DNA from: Pseudoalteromonas undina
GTDB lineage: Bacteria; Pseudomonadota; Gammaproteobacteria; Enterobacterales; Alteromonadaceae
Assembly: GCF_000238275.3 (NCBI RefSeq)
Contig: NZ_AHCF03000004.1
Coordinates: 124,001 to 188,000 of the forward strand
Reading direction: 5' to 3'
Length of the DNA: 64,000 nt
Part shown: positions 44,542 through 54,429 of the stretch, piece after piece
Layout: every line of letters begins with the position of its first letter
Position numbering within the stretch: the stretch's first letter is position 1
Translations under genes and position numbers: made by a program
The notes under the pieces: generated by a model
Told to the model about the DNA's origin: nothing
What the model saw: the letters and a program-made list of their open reading frames with translations, nothing else
Database searches by the model: none

Positions 44542-45539
44542 TGTTTAACACACTAATGGAAAAAGAAGCGGCGCAAACGCCAAATGTTATTGAAAAGCAA
44601 ATTATTGCCAACCAACCTTTAGTGGAAAAAATTGGTCATAAGCTTCGCGATATGGCCCCTAAGGTGGTTATGATGATTGGTCGCGGTTCATCAGATCATG
44701 CTGGCGTTTTTGGTAAGTATTTAATTGAAATTGAAGCGGGTGTACCGGTCAGTTCAGCAGCGCCATCAGTGGCGAGTGTATATGGTAAAACATTAAAGCT
44801 TGAAGGCGCTGTTGTGATTGTAATTTCTCAATCAGGACGCAGCCCAGACATTCTTGCCCAGGCAAAAATGGCGAAAGAGGCGGGCGCTTATTGTATTGCG
44901 CTGGTTAACGATGAAGCGTCACCTCTACAAGACATAGTCGATGATTTTGTTCCTCTTAAAGCTGGCGATGAAATTTCGGTGGCGGCAACAAAAAGCTATT
45001 TGGCAACGTTATCAGCCCTAGTACATATTGTTGCTAATTGGACTCAAAATGAGTCATTATTACAAGGGCTTGACGAGTTACCTAGCGCGCTTAATGCCAT
45101 TATAGATTCGCCAACTCAGCTGCAACCTACTGAGTTTGCAAATATTAAGAATATGGTGGTATTGGCACGTGGTTTAGGATTTTCTATCTCAAAAGAAATG
45201 GCACTTAAGCTTAAAGAGGTGTGTGCTATTCATGCTGAGTCATTTAGTAGTGCGGAGTTTTTACATGGTCCGGTGACCTTAGTTGAGCAAGGGTTAGTGA
45301 TTTTAGATTGTTCGGTTGATGATGAAACCAAAGAGTCACATCAGCAGCAAATTGCTGAGGTCAAAAAACGCGGTGCACAAGTGATTAGCCTTAACCAACA
45401 AGGTATTAAAGTACACCCGCGATTAGCGCCATTTTTAGTATTACAGCGTTTTTACCTTGATGTGGCAAAAGTGGCATTAAGCCGTGGTTTTAATCCTGAT
45501 GAGCCAAAGGGGCTTAAAAAAGTAACAAGGACATTATAA
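44538..45539 (+). CDS. nagB: Glucosamine-6-phosphate deaminase, SIS-domain type (NagB-II)
   Basis: The 333-residue protein has two SIS domains. Sugar-binding motifs are MMIGRGSSDHAGVFG, VISQSGRSPDILAQA and SVAATKSYLATL in the first, and AEFLHGPVTLVEQG in the second. It resembles the isomerase half of GlmS without the glutaminase domain, which is the NagB-II deaminase of Alteromonadales; it converts glucosamine-6-phosphate to fructose-6-phosphate plus ammonia. Its ATG overlaps the nagK stop, and nagA begins directly after its own stop. Confidence 0.9.
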   Translation: MMFNTLMEKEAAQTPNVIEKQIIANQPLVEKIGHKLRDMAPKVVMMIGRGSSDHAGVFGKYLIEIEAGVPVSSAAPSVASVYGKTLKLEGAVVIVISQSGRSPDILAQAKMAKEAGAYCIALVNDEASPLQDIVDDFVPLKAGDEISVAATKSYLATLSALVHIVANWTQNESLLQGLDELPSALNAIIDSPTQLQPTEFANIKNMVVLARGLGFSISKEMALKLKEVCAIHAESFSSAEFLHGPVTLVEQGLVILDCSVDDETKESHQQQIAEVKKRGAQVISLNQQGIKVHPRLAPFLVLQRFYLDVAKVALSRGFNPDEPKGLKKVTRTL

Positions 45540-46667
45540 ATGTCAGTTAAACGAATTCATGTAGCCCAGTTTTTTGATGGCGAGCACTTTGTTAACGACA
45601 AAGTGCTAAGCGTTGATGCGGGTATTATTACGGCAATAGATGATAACGTACAGCAGGCAGACGAGCACCTAACGGGTTTAGTCGCACCTGGCTTTATTGA
45701 CTTACAAGTTAATGGCGGTGGCGGTGAGTTGTTTAACCGTACTAGCAGTGTTGCAGGGGTTAAAAAAATACTGCTAGCACATGCCAAATACGGTACAACT
45801 GCTATGCTGCCAACGTTAATTACTGACACTGTAGAAGTAATGCGCCAAGCAGCCGATGTAATTGCTAAGGCGATAGCCCAAAAAACGCCAGGTATTATTG
45901 GTATTCACTTTGAAGGGCCGCACTTATCAGTGGCAAAAAAGGGGGCTCACAGCGCTGATTTTATTCGTCCTATTTCTGAACAAGAGTGGCAGGTGTTATC
46001 TCGTCAAGATTTAGGTAAAGTCGTAGTCACCTTAGCGCCTGAAAATGTACTACCAAGCGATATTACCAAAATGCGCGATTTAGGGATTCAGGTTTGTTTA
46101 GGTCATACCAATGCAAGCTTTGGACAGGCTCAACAGGGCGTTGATGCTGGGGCAACCGGATTTACGCATTTGTATAATGCTATGTCACCACTACAAGGGC
46201 GTGAGCCGGGAGTGGTTGGCTGTGCATTATTAAATGATGATACTTATTGTGGCTTAATTGTTGATGGCCATCATGTTGATTACGCAGCATGCCAACTGGC
46301 ATTAAAAGCAAAACCAATAGGGCACGTGTTTTTAGTTACTGATGCGATGCCACCAGTGGGAACAGATGACACTCAGTTTGCTTTTTTTGACCGAACTGTC
46401 AGCTTAGAGAATGGTAAACTCACCTCTACAACAGGCGAGTTGGCGGGTTCTGCGCTTGATATGGCAACCGCAGTTAGAAACACCGTGATTCATTTAAAAC
46501 AGCCATTAGCGCAAGCGCTTAAAATGGCGAGTTTATATCCTGCTCAGTATTTAAAGTTGCCTGCCACACACGGGCGATTAATACCGGGTAGTCCAGCAGA
46601 TTTTGTACAATTAAACACACAACAACAAGTCATTAGCACGTGGATTGGCGGCGCTCGGGTTTGTTAA
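45540..46667 (+). CDS. nagA: N-acetylglucosamine-6-phosphate deacetylase
   Basis: The 375-residue amidohydrolase removes acetate from GlcNAc-6-phosphate. Motifs are APGFIDLQVNGGGG, GIHFEGPHLSVAKKGAHS, CLGHTNASFGQ, THLYNAMSPLQGREPG and the catalytic Asp in FLVTDAMPPVG. Its ATG starts at the base after the nagB stop. Gene order K-B-A-P gives the complete path from GlcNAc to fructose-6-phosphate. Confidence 0.94.
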   Translation: MSVKRIHVAQFFDGEHFVNDKVLSVDAGIITAIDDNVQQADEHLTGLVAPGFIDLQVNGGGGELFNRTSSVAGVKKILLAHAKYGTTAMLPTLITDTVEVMRQAADVIAKAIAQKTPGIIGIHFEGPHLSVAKKGAHSADFIRPISEQEWQVLSRQDLGKVVVTLAPENVLPSDITKMRDLGIQVCLGHTNASFGQAQQGVDAGATGFTHLYNAMSPLQGREPGVVGCALLNDDTYCGLIVDGHHVDYAACQLALKAKPIGHVFLVTDAMPPVGTDDTQFAFFDRTVSLENGKLTSTTGELAGSALDMATAVRNTVIHLKQPLAQALKMASLYPAQYLKLPATHGRLIPGSPADFVQLNTQQQVISTWIGGARVC

Positions 46668-46699
46668 CAACATAATAAATATAAATAAAGGAAAATAAC

Positions 46700-47995
46700 A
46701 TGACAACCAATGTTATGGATACGTCCAAAAATAGTAGCGTGGTCCCCATGGCCATTGTTGCGGTATTATTTTTTATACTGGGCTTTGCTACTTGGCTTAA
46801 TGGCTCGTTAATGCCTTACTTAAGTCAAATTTTACAATTAACCCCATTTCAAGGGTCGTTAATTTTATTTTCCTTTTATATTGCAGTCACATTTACTGCG
46901 CTGCCCTCGGCAGTACTGATCAAAAAGGTCGGCTACAAAAACGGTATGGCATTGGGGATGGGCTGTATGATGTTAGCAGGCTTAATGTTTATTCCTGCTG
47001 CTATGTCGCAGTTTTTTCCTTTGTTTTTACTAGCGCAGTTGGTAATGGGCGCAGGGCAAACCTTATTACAAACCGCGGTTAATCCGTATGTAGTACGTTT
47101 AGGGCCAGAAGAATCGGCTGCTGTACGTATTAGTATTATGGGGATTTTAAATAAAGGCGCAGGAGTTATCTCACCGATGGTTTTTACCGCCTTAATTTTA
47201 AGTAACTTTACCGGTACCGTGGGCACAGATCTAAGCCAAGAGCAAGTTGATGATATGGCAAATGGTCTTATTTTACCTTACTTAGGCATGGCCTTATTTA
47301 TTGGTGTATTAGCTTTTGCGGTTAAAAAGTCTCCGCTGCCTGAGCTTATCAATGATGAAGTAGAAGCAATAAACGACAAAGGTGAAATTCGTGAAACACT
47401 CTCTCATCCAAACTTGGTGTTAGGTGCTATTGCTATCTTTTTGTATGTTGCGGTAGAGGTTATTGCTGGCGATACCATAGGTACTTTTGCACTATCGCTG
47501 GGTATTGAAAACTATGGGGTAATGACTTCATACACTATGATGTTTATGGTGTTTGGTTATATTTTAGGTATTTTACTTATCCCTAAATTTATCTTTCAAC
47601 AAGCGGCCTTAACAGCATCGGCTGTATTGGGTATTGTGATCACCCTTTGCATTTTGTTTATTGATGCGCAGTCTTTTGTTATTGCCAATGCCATACTGGT
47701 GCCTTTAGGAGGCGCTAATTTACCAGATGCTTTACTGCTAATTGCCTTTTTAGGCTTAGCAAACGCCATTGTTTGGCCAGCGGTTTTCCCACTTGCGTTA
47801 TCGGGTTTAGGTAAACTAACCAGCACAGGCTCAGCACTGTTAGTAATGGGTATAGCGGGCGGTGCATTTGGTCCGGTGTTATGGGGCTTACTGAGCGGCT
47901 TTACCTCGCTACAAACTGGCTACTCTGTATTGTTACCTTGTTACTTATTTATATTATTTTATGCCGTGAAAGGGCATAAAATGAAAAAGCAATAA
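46700..47995 (+). CDS. nagP: GlcNAc transporter (MFS, FucP-like)
   Basis: The 431-residue carrier has 12 predicted helices of the major facilitator superfamily, FucP branch. It includes FILGFATWLNGSLMPYLSQI, the cytoplasmic loop with VLIKKVGYKNGMALGMG, and QTAVNPYVVRLGPEESAA. NagP in Shewanella-type GlcNAc regulons is the inner-membrane importer, and its position at the end of the nag operon supports that role. AAAGGAAA lies 6-7 nt before ATG 46700. Confidence 0.9.
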   Translation: MTTNVMDTSKNSSVVPMAIVAVLFFILGFATWLNGSLMPYLSQILQLTPFQGSLILFSFYIAVTFTALPSAVLIKKVGYKNGMALGMGCMMLAGLMFIPAAMSQFFPLFLLAQLVMGAGQTLLQTAVNPYVVRLGPEESAAVRISIMGILNKGAGVISPMVFTALILSNFTGTVGTDLSQEQVDDMANGLILPYLGMALFIGVLAFAVKKSPLPELINDEVEAINDKGEIRETLSHPNLVLGAIAIFLYVAVEVIAGDTIGTFALSLGIENYGVMTSYTMMFMVFGYILGILLIPKFIFQQAALTASAVLGIVITLCILFIDAQSFVIANAILVPLGGANLPDALLLIAFLGLANAIVWPAVFPLALSGLGKLTSTGSALLVMGIAGGAFGPVLWGLLSGFTSLQTGYSVLLPCYLFILFYAVKGHKMKKQ

Positions 47996-48016
47996 CATCC
48001 ACCAGCTATCCCTAGC

Positions 48017-48047
48017 TCAGTGCACTTTGCAGTATAAAGTGCACTGA
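48017..48047. terminator. 12-bp perfect hairpin after nagP
   Basis: TCAGTGCACTTT (48017-48028) pairs perfectly with AAAGTGCACTGA (48036-48047) around GCAGTAT. No strong T-run follows on either strand, but its place between convergent genes suggests termination or mRNA 3'-end protection. Confidence 0.6.
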
Positions 48048-48063
48048 TTATTAGGGCACTTTA

Positions 48064-49563
48064 TCAGCTTAAGCGTGTTACCTTGAGCTTTATTCTGCCA
48101 GCATTCGCCCCATAAAAACGACTTAAATCATTAGCAAATGGACAAAATTCTCCTGACTTTTTAATGGTTATTTCAACGCCTTCGGCAATTTCAAATGCAT
48201 GGTCATCGCTTTGGCCAATGGTCCCTATTAAGCTAAACCACTGCGCCGTGGCTAAACGCCTAAATGGCTCAAGTAATGCCATAGGGATTTCTTTAACGCC
48301 GAGTTGAACATTATCGCGATGCCAGCCAGAAGGAGGGCACTTTACACCATCGTCATACCAAAATTGGTTAGGGTAAGGAGTAAAGCGATACGTTGCATCT
48401 TGGGCAAGCATTAAGCCGGTAGCGTTGTAGGCTTCACTAGCGTACACCATCACATCTTTGCTTTGATTAACACTCAGTAAGCTCATATTTTGATTGGCGA
48501 GCATTATATGAGCACTTAGCCCCATAAAGTTTAGTGTACTGTCATCGCTGTAAATCATTTTATAATGTATATTTTTTAACGATTCAGGGCGATAGCTGGT
48601 TAGTTTATTAATTCGCTGTGCAACACTGTGATGTATTAATGGAGCGTTGTGGCTAATTTCATCGTTAATTAATACACAGCACAGCCTATCAACCAGCTTG
48701 AAAAATGGGTTTAACCAAAAGTAATTTTGTTGATGACTTAGCGCCAGTGGATCGGGAATAACAGTCACATCGTCTTGGGCAACCAAGTTACTCTCAGGTA
48801 AAAGGTTTTCATAGTCTATGTCATGGCTGGTTAATAACGAAACCGATAGCGGCTGAGCAATGAGCCACTCAAGCGCATAACGCAGGCAAATATCGGCAAG
48901 CCCATCGCGATAGTAGCCTCCTCCTACATCGGAGTGGGCTCCTGCAAACCACAGCTCGGTAATGTTTGCTTGTTGATTCATTAATGTGGGCTCAAAGGCC
49001 CGTCGTTTCTCATCAAGCGCAACACAATGCAGGGCCCCAGCGACATTATTGGCAATAGTATGGTTTTCAAAAACCACATGCTCTGCGCCACGGGTCGCTT
49101 TATTTATCTTTGACAGGCCAATTGAGGCCACGGTGTCAAAAACACACAAATATACTTGCTCATTTATTAATGGCTCTAGGCATTTAGCAAAACGCCTTGC
49201 TAATGCAGCGCCTCTGCTAAAACCGGTAAGTAGAACAGTATCGCCACTTTGATAATGCTGCTTAAAATCTGTGATAGCCTGAGTCAAAATGCTGGCCACA
49301 TCTTCAGATCGTGGGGCAAGTGTTTGATTTAAAATTCGTTTTAAACGACTGCCTTTGGTGCCTATGCCTTGGTAATAAAAGCTTAGTTGCTGTGAAAATG
49401 GGGTAGTGGGTGAATCATCAAGTTTACCGCCGAGCAATAAGTGTAGTTTTAGAATATTAGAAATACTGGCGTCTTCTTTAAAATGCTCTGTACTGAACTG
49501 ATCTGCGTCGCGGGGTTCACTGCCAGTACCATCAAAATTAAAAATAAGCGTTTTAAAGGTCAT
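48064..49563 (-). CDS. DUF2235 alpha/beta-hydrolase (Tle1-like)
   Basis: The 499-residue protein carries a DUF2235 hydrolase domain. It contains IFNFDGTGSEPRD at the N-terminus, the nucleophile elbow GFSRGAALARRF (Ser), an Asp in VFDTVASIG and the His region FAGAHSDVGGGY. DUF2235 includes type VI secretion phospholipase effectors (Tle1), but no VgrG, Hcp, PAAR or immunity gene is nearby and there is no signal peptide. A cytoplasmic lipase or esterase is equally possible. It converges on the nag operon. Confidence 0.8.
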   Translation of the reverse strand: MTFKTLIFNFDGTGSEPRDADQFSTEHFKEDASISNILKLHLLLGGKLDDSPTTPFSQQLSFYYQGIGTKGSRLKRILNQTLAPRSEDVASILTQAITDFKQHYQSGDTVLLTGFSRGAALARRFAKCLEPLINEQVYLCVFDTVASIGLSKINKATRGAEHVVFENHTIANNVAGALHCVALDEKRRAFEPTLMNQQANITELWFAGAHSDVGGGYYRDGLADICLRYALEWLIAQPLSVSLLTSHDIDYENLLPESNLVAQDDVTVIPDPLALSHQQNYFWLNPFFKLVDRLCCVLINDEISHNAPLIHHSVAQRINKLTSYRPESLKNIHYKMIYSDDSTLNFMGLSAHIMLANQNMSLLSVNQSKDVMVYASEAYNATGLMLAQDATYRFTPYPNQFWYDDGVKCPPSGWHRDNVQLGVKEIPMALLEPFRRLATAQWFSLIGTIGQSDDHAFEIAEGVEITIKKSGEFCPFANDLSRFYGANAGRIKLKVTRLS

Positions 49564-49758
49564 TACTAAATTCCGTGAGTGGTTTATGTAAATTTATATG
49601 GGAATTGTGAAAAATTAAAGACGGCGGTAATAAATATTTGTTTAATCTTATTTATTACCGCGGCTGATGTAGCTATTTAACCTGAAATCTAGTTAAGAGA
49701 TTTACTAACATATTTAATCAAAATGATATTTATGTTTATTATCCGGAGTTCAGGTTAT

Positions 49759-51063
49759 TTAGTGTAGTTTCATTTTTGGGCGAACAACACGCAGCACCTT
49801 TTCGCTGATCCACAAAGCAAAGGTTTTGGCACTGCCGTGGATAGCGCGCTGATGCATTCTATATAGTGAAATATACATAAAGCGGGCAATTTTACCTTCA
49901 ATAAAAAAGCTACTACTGGTTAGGTTACCCATTAAGCTGCCCACCGTGCTGTAGCGCGATAAATTTACCAGTGAGCCATGGTCATTATATTCAAACTTTT
50001 TCAGGGGCTGCTCACGTAATGTAGCAATTAGATTTTTTTCAACGCATTGCGCCATTTGATGAGCCGATTGTGCGCGTGGCGGCACTTGCGTCCCATCGTC
50101 TTGGGTAAACGCGCAGCAATCACCAAGCACATAGATTTGAGGGTCTAGGCTACTTTGTAAGTAATCATTCACTTTTATTTGATTGCTACGTGTCAGCTCA
50201 AATATGTCTAGCTCTTTAATGAAGTCAGGGGCTTTTACCCCTGCTGCCCACACCATAATATCCGCATTTATTTGCTCGTCATTATTAGTGATAAAGCCAT
50301 GCTCGGTTGCTTGTTTAACCTGGGTGTTTTCTCGTACGGTAACCCCTAATCTTAATAATTCACGTTTGGCTGAGCTAGCAATTCGCTCAGACAGGGCAGG
50401 TAAAATTCTGGGACCCGCTTCAATCAAATGTATGTGCAAGCGTTTCGCCGACATATTGGTTAAACCGTATATTTTGAGTAAATCAGAAACATGATACAAC
50501 TCAGCTGAGAGCTCAACGCCAGTTGCCCCACCGCCAACAATAGCAATGTTTAATGAATGCAATGGGTCGTCGTCTTGATGAAGGCGAGTAAAGTTATCTA
50601 GTAAGGCGTGTTGAAAACGCTCGGCTTGTTGGTTTGAATCAAGGTAAAAGCAATGGTCTTTAATACCCGGGGTGTTGAAGTCGTTACTGACACTGCCAAT
50701 GGCAATAACTAAATGATCATAGTGAACGGTTCGTTTAGGTAATATTTGATGCCCTAACTCGTCATATAGAGGGCTTAAGGTAATGGTTTTATTATTGTTG
50801 TCGAGGTTACAAAAAGTACCAAGTTGGAAGTTATAGTGGTGCTTGGCCGCATGCGCTGAGTATACAACGCCATCTAAATCCGCATCAATAGAGCCGGTTG
50901 CTACTTCATGCAATAACGGTTTCCATATATGAGTGCGGTTTTTATCAATGAGTAATATATTTGCGTGTTGTTTCTTTCCTAATTTGTGCCCTAATTGAGT
51001 TGCTAGCTCCAGCCCACCAGCGCCACCGCCTATGATGACAATTTTTGGTATGGTTTTGTCCAT
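49759..51063 (-). CDS. ndh: Type II NADH dehydrogenase
   Basis: The 434-residue flavoprotein transfers electrons from NADH to quinone without pumping protons. It has the FAD-binding motif KIVIIGGGAGGLELATQLG at the N-terminus, the NADH-binding motif IAIVGGGATGVELSAELY, and IYVLGDCCAFTQDDG near the second FAD contact. The C-terminal basic/amphipathic region fits membrane association. The in-frame start at 51096 is rejected because ATG 51063 has AAGGG 7-8 nt upstream. Confidence 0.92.
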   Translation of the reverse strand: MDKTIPKIVIIGGGAGGLELATQLGHKLGKKQHANILLIDKNRTHIWKPLLHEVATGSIDADLDGVVYSAHAAKHHYNFQLGTFCNLDNNNKTITLSPLYDELGHQILPKRTVHYDHLVIAIGSVSNDFNTPGIKDHCFYLDSNQQAERFQHALLDNFTRLHQDDDPLHSLNIAIVGGGATGVELSAELYHVSDLLKIYGLTNMSAKRLHIHLIEAGPRILPALSERIASSAKRELLRLGVTVRENTQVKQATEHGFITNNDEQINADIMVWAAGVKAPDFIKELDIFELTRSNQIKVNDYLQSSLDPQIYVLGDCCAFTQDDGTQVPPRAQSAHQMAQCVEKNLIATLREQPLKKFEYNDHGSLVNLSRYSTVGSLMGNLTSSSFFIEGKIARFMYISLYRMHQRAIHGSAKTFALWISEKVLRVVRPKMKLH

Positions 51064-51297
51064 GACTATGCCCTTAAAAATAATATACCGAAGCAATTTC
51101 TGTACGTTGATTTTTAAAATGACTTGGGTATCAAAAAATTATTTTGGCAAAGCATGCTTTTATAGGACTATAGTGTGCGCCTAATTGAAGGATATGTCAG
51201 CAATAAATCCAACGATATGCTGTATACTGATATGCAAATATTTCATCTACTGCGCATTTACAGTATTTATGGGCACCGACATAAAAAGGACGCTTTT

Positions 51298-53238
51298 ATG
51301 AGTACCTCGCTAGTTCAGTCTCTTGAGCAACATTTTGGTTTTAATCAGTTTAGAGCAGGGCAACAACAAACCATAGAGCAATTGCTAAATGGCCAATCAT
51401 CACTGGCTATATTCCCAACTGGATCGGGTAAATCCTTGTGCTATCAACTTACTGCGTTACATTTACCGCATTTAACCTTGGTGGTATCGCCATTATTAGC
51501 GTTGATGAAAGATCAAATAAGTTTTTTAAACAGTAAAGGCATTTATGCCGCAAGTCTTGATTCAAGCCAAGATCAAATGCAAAGCAGTACCGTAATGAAC
51601 GACGTGCGCAGTGGTAAGATTAAAGTGTTAATGGTGTCAGTTGAGCGCTTTAAAAACGAACGCTTTAGAGAATTTATTAGCCAAGTGGCACTTTCTATGT
51701 TGGTAGTAGACGAAGCGCATTGTATTTCAGAGTGGGGTCATAACTTTAGACCCGATTACTTAAAATTACCGCGTTACCGTGAAGAGCTAAATATTCCGTT
51801 AGTGCTACTATTAACCGCCACCGCGACTAAAAAAGTTAAACGCGATATGGCAGAGCGATTTGCTATTGATCCAAAATGCATTGTGCAAACGGGGTTTTAT
51901 CGCGCTAATTTAGATTTAAATGTACTGAGTGTTAAAACGGCTGATAAAAATACTGAGCTTACTGGAATTGTCCGTACGCAAACCGGCCCCGGTATTGTGT
52001 ATGTTACGCTGCAGCAAAGTGCTGAACAAGTGGCCAATATGTTAAGCGCACAGGGCCTGCAGGCGGTGGCGTATCATGCAGGGCTTGAAGACACCCTACG
52101 CGGACAAATTCAAGATGATTTTATGGCGGGAAAAATAAATGTAGTGGTCGCCACTATTGCCTTTGGCATGGGGGTTGATAAATCAGACATTCGTTTTGTA
52201 ATTCACTACGATTTACCTAAATCAATTGAAAACTACAGCCAAGAAATTGGCCGTGCAGGACGTGATGGCAACCCATCGAATTGTTATACGCTGGCTAATC
52301 TAGATGGCTTAAATACAGTCGAAAACTTTGTGTACGGCGATACCCCAGAGCTCAGCGGTATTGAATATGTTATTAACGATATTCGCCAAGCTCAACAGCA
52401 ATGGGAAATGCAAGAATATAGCTTATCGAGCGAGAGTAATATTCGCCAGCTTGCCCTTAAAACCTTACTGGTACAATTGGAAATGCAAGGTGCAATAACC
52501 CCGCAATATGCGTACTACGCCGATTTTAAGTATAAATTTCTAGTTGATAAAAATGAGTTGCTTAATCAGTTTGATCAGCAGCGCCAAGCTTTTTTAACGC
52601 AAATATTTAGCCATACCGACTTTAAAAAAATATGGGGTACACTTAACTTTGACTCTCTAACGCAAGCCGCACAGGTTGACCGTAAACGTGTGGTAGCCGC
52701 ACTTGATTACTTAGCAGAAAAAAACCTTATCACCCTTGAAACCAAACGTATTACTCAAGTGTACAAAGTGCATAGCGAGGTGATTAATAACCCTGCACTT
52801 GCCCAGCAGTTACATGATTACTTTACCGATAAAGAGCAAGCTGAAATAAAACGGATTGCTGCTTTGGTGCGCTTTTTTGAGCTGCAATCTTGCTTAAGCT
52901 ATAACTTAGCCCGTTACTTTGATGATGCAAATGCGCCACAGCAATGTGGGCATTGTAGTGTGTGCCGTGGACATGCGGTCAAGCTTGAATATTCAATCAC
53001 TCCTGCAAAAATTGATACAGTACTTATATATCAAAAGGTGGATGAGCTTTTGGCGCATATGGCAACGAAAGGGGTGCATAATGTTGGCATTGAAACCCAA
53101 TGTCGGTTTTTGGCGGGAATGAGTGTGCCGCTATTTGCACGCAATAAAGTACGCCAACTAAGTGGTTTTGCATTGTGTGAGCAACAGCGCTACAGCGAAA
53201 TTAAAGCAATATTGCTATCAAGGTCGGCGCCTAATTAA
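51298..53238 (+). CDS. RecQ-family ATP-dependent DNA helicase
   Basis: The 646-residue helicase has Walker A (FPTGSGKSLCYQL), a DEAH box with RecQ wording (LVVDEAHCISEWGHNFRPDY), motif V/VI (IAFGMGVDKSDIRFVIHYDL, SYSQEIGRAGRDG-type: NYSQEIGRAGRDG) and a four-cysteine zinc site (SCLSYNLARYF then CGHCSVC). No HRDC domain is seen at the C-terminus, so it is a RecQ paralogue rather than a standard RecQ. The frame is open from 51175, but ATG 51298 with AAGGA upstream matches the usual N-terminus (LEQHFGFNQFRAGQQQTI). Confidence 0.88.
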   Translation: MSTSLVQSLEQHFGFNQFRAGQQQTIEQLLNGQSSLAIFPTGSGKSLCYQLTALHLPHLTLVVSPLLALMKDQISFLNSKGIYAASLDSSQDQMQSSTVMNDVRSGKIKVLMVSVERFKNERFREFISQVALSMLVVDEAHCISEWGHNFRPDYLKLPRYREELNIPLVLLLTATATKKVKRDMAERFAIDPKCIVQTGFYRANLDLNVLSVKTADKNTELTGIVRTQTGPGIVYVTLQQSAEQVANMLSAQGLQAVAYHAGLEDTLRGQIQDDFMAGKINVVVATIAFGMGVDKSDIRFVIHYDLPKSIENYSQEIGRAGRDGNPSNCYTLANLDGLNTVENFVYGDTPELSGIEYVINDIRQAQQQWEMQEYSLSSESNIRQLALKTLLVQLEMQGAITPQYAYYADFKYKFLVDKNELLNQFDQQRQAFLTQIFSHTDFKKIWGTLNFDSLTQAAQVDRKRVVAALDYLAEKNLITLETKRITQVYKVHSEVINNPALAQQLHDYFTDKEQAEIKRIAALVRFFELQSCLSYNLARYFDDANAPQQCGHCSVCRGHAVKLEYSITPAKIDTVLIYQKVDELLAHMATKGVHNVGIETQCRFLAGMSVPLFARNKVRQLSGFALCEQQRYSEIKAILLSRSAPN

Positions 53239-53344
53239 TATTAAAAAATCAGTCTAAAATAAAAAGTGTTAATTTTTTGTTTCTTTTTCTCGCTTTACTA
53301 TACTCAATTTGGCTATGACGGCCATTATAATAATGAGGTGATCA

Positions 53345-54418
53345 ATGAAACTGCAAAAAATTATACTATTGGGGGTATTTGTATCAGCAAGTAGTTATGC
53401 TGAAATTAATATTTCAGGTTTTGCGAGTATTAATGCGGGTAAAGTGCTAAGCGGCACCGGTGTCCCGCAATATGGCGTTGAACCAACCTTTCTAGCGGAC
53501 TATCCAAATGTAAGTGCCTACACTGAAGATTTATCCTTTTCGCCAGAGTCTTTGATTGGATTACAGGTATCAGGCGACTTAGGTGAAGGCCTTTCTGTAA
53601 CTGGTCAGCTAGTTGCCAGAGGAGTTAACGACTTTGAGGCAAATTTTGAATGGGCTTATATTTCTTACGATATTAACGATAATTGGACTGTTCAAGCTGG
53701 TAAGAAGCGTTTACCACTATTTTACTACTCAGACTTTTTCGATGTAGGTTATGCATATGTATGGATGCGGGCCCCTGCCGACAATTATACATGGCAAGTA
53801 TTTAACTACGAGGGGGTTAATTTACTTTACTCAGGCTCTGTAGGTGACTGGGGAGTATCCGCGAACATTTATACCGGTAAAGAAGATGATGACGATAACA
53901 AGCTTTTGTCAGACTTCTTCTTTCAAGAGCCGACAAGAGAAATTTGGGAAGATATGTTAGGCGGCGTACTGTTACTTAATCGTGACTGGCTCGAACTAAG
54001 AGTGACCCACATGCAATATACCAACAAGCGTTTTCGCGCGGGTGAACCCGTTTTGTGGGATGGTAAAGACAGCAGAGATGGTAAATTTTATGGCTTAGCT
54101 GCAAACCTTGATTTTGGTGATTTTTTTGTTTTAAGTGAACTGAACCGCTTAGACCTAGATGGTAATCTCGATACTTATATGATCAGTGCGGGCTATCGTT
54201 TTGATTCAATTACACCCTATGTCATGTTTTCAGACTTTGAACAAGAAGGTGAGGGTGATACAGAGCAGCATAATACATTTGCTGTTGGTGTTAGGTGGGA
54301 CTTTCATCCGTCAGCTGCATTTAAAGTGCAATACGATAGAGTCAAAGATGACTCGTTTGATTTAGCTGTGGCCGGTGATAGTAAAGCAATCACCCTTGGT
54401 GTCGATGTTGTATTTTAA
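53345..54418 (+). CDS. Outer-membrane porin-like beta-barrel protein
   Basis: The 357-residue protein has a short signal peptide (cleavage near SYAEIN, about 19-20) and alternating-polarity strands throughout, ending in an aromatic residue (GVDVVF). SIGN features include SGFASINAGK after cleavage and AGYRFDSITPYVMFSDFEQE near the C-terminus. It resembles porins found beside small phosphate-binding-like proteins in marine bacteria. The downstream gene follows after 11 nt with AAGGAG between them. Confidence 0.82.
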   Translation: MKLQKIILLGVFVSASSYAEINISGFASINAGKVLSGTGVPQYGVEPTFLADYPNVSAYTEDLSFSPESLIGLQVSGDLGEGLSVTGQLVARGVNDFEANFEWAYISYDINDNWTVQAGKKRLPLFYYSDFFDVGYAYVWMRAPADNYTWQVFNYEGVNLLYSGSVGDWGVSANIYTGKEDDDDNKLLSDFFFQEPTREIWEDMLGGVLLLNRDWLELRVTHMQYTNKRFRAGEPVLWDGKDSRDGKFYGLAANLDFGDFFVLSELNRLDLDGNLDTYMISAGYRFDSITPYVMFSDFEQEGEGDTEQHNTFAVGVRWDFHPSAAFKVQYDRVKDDSFDLAVAGDSKAITLGVDVVF

Positions 54419-54429
54419 GGAGAAGTAAA

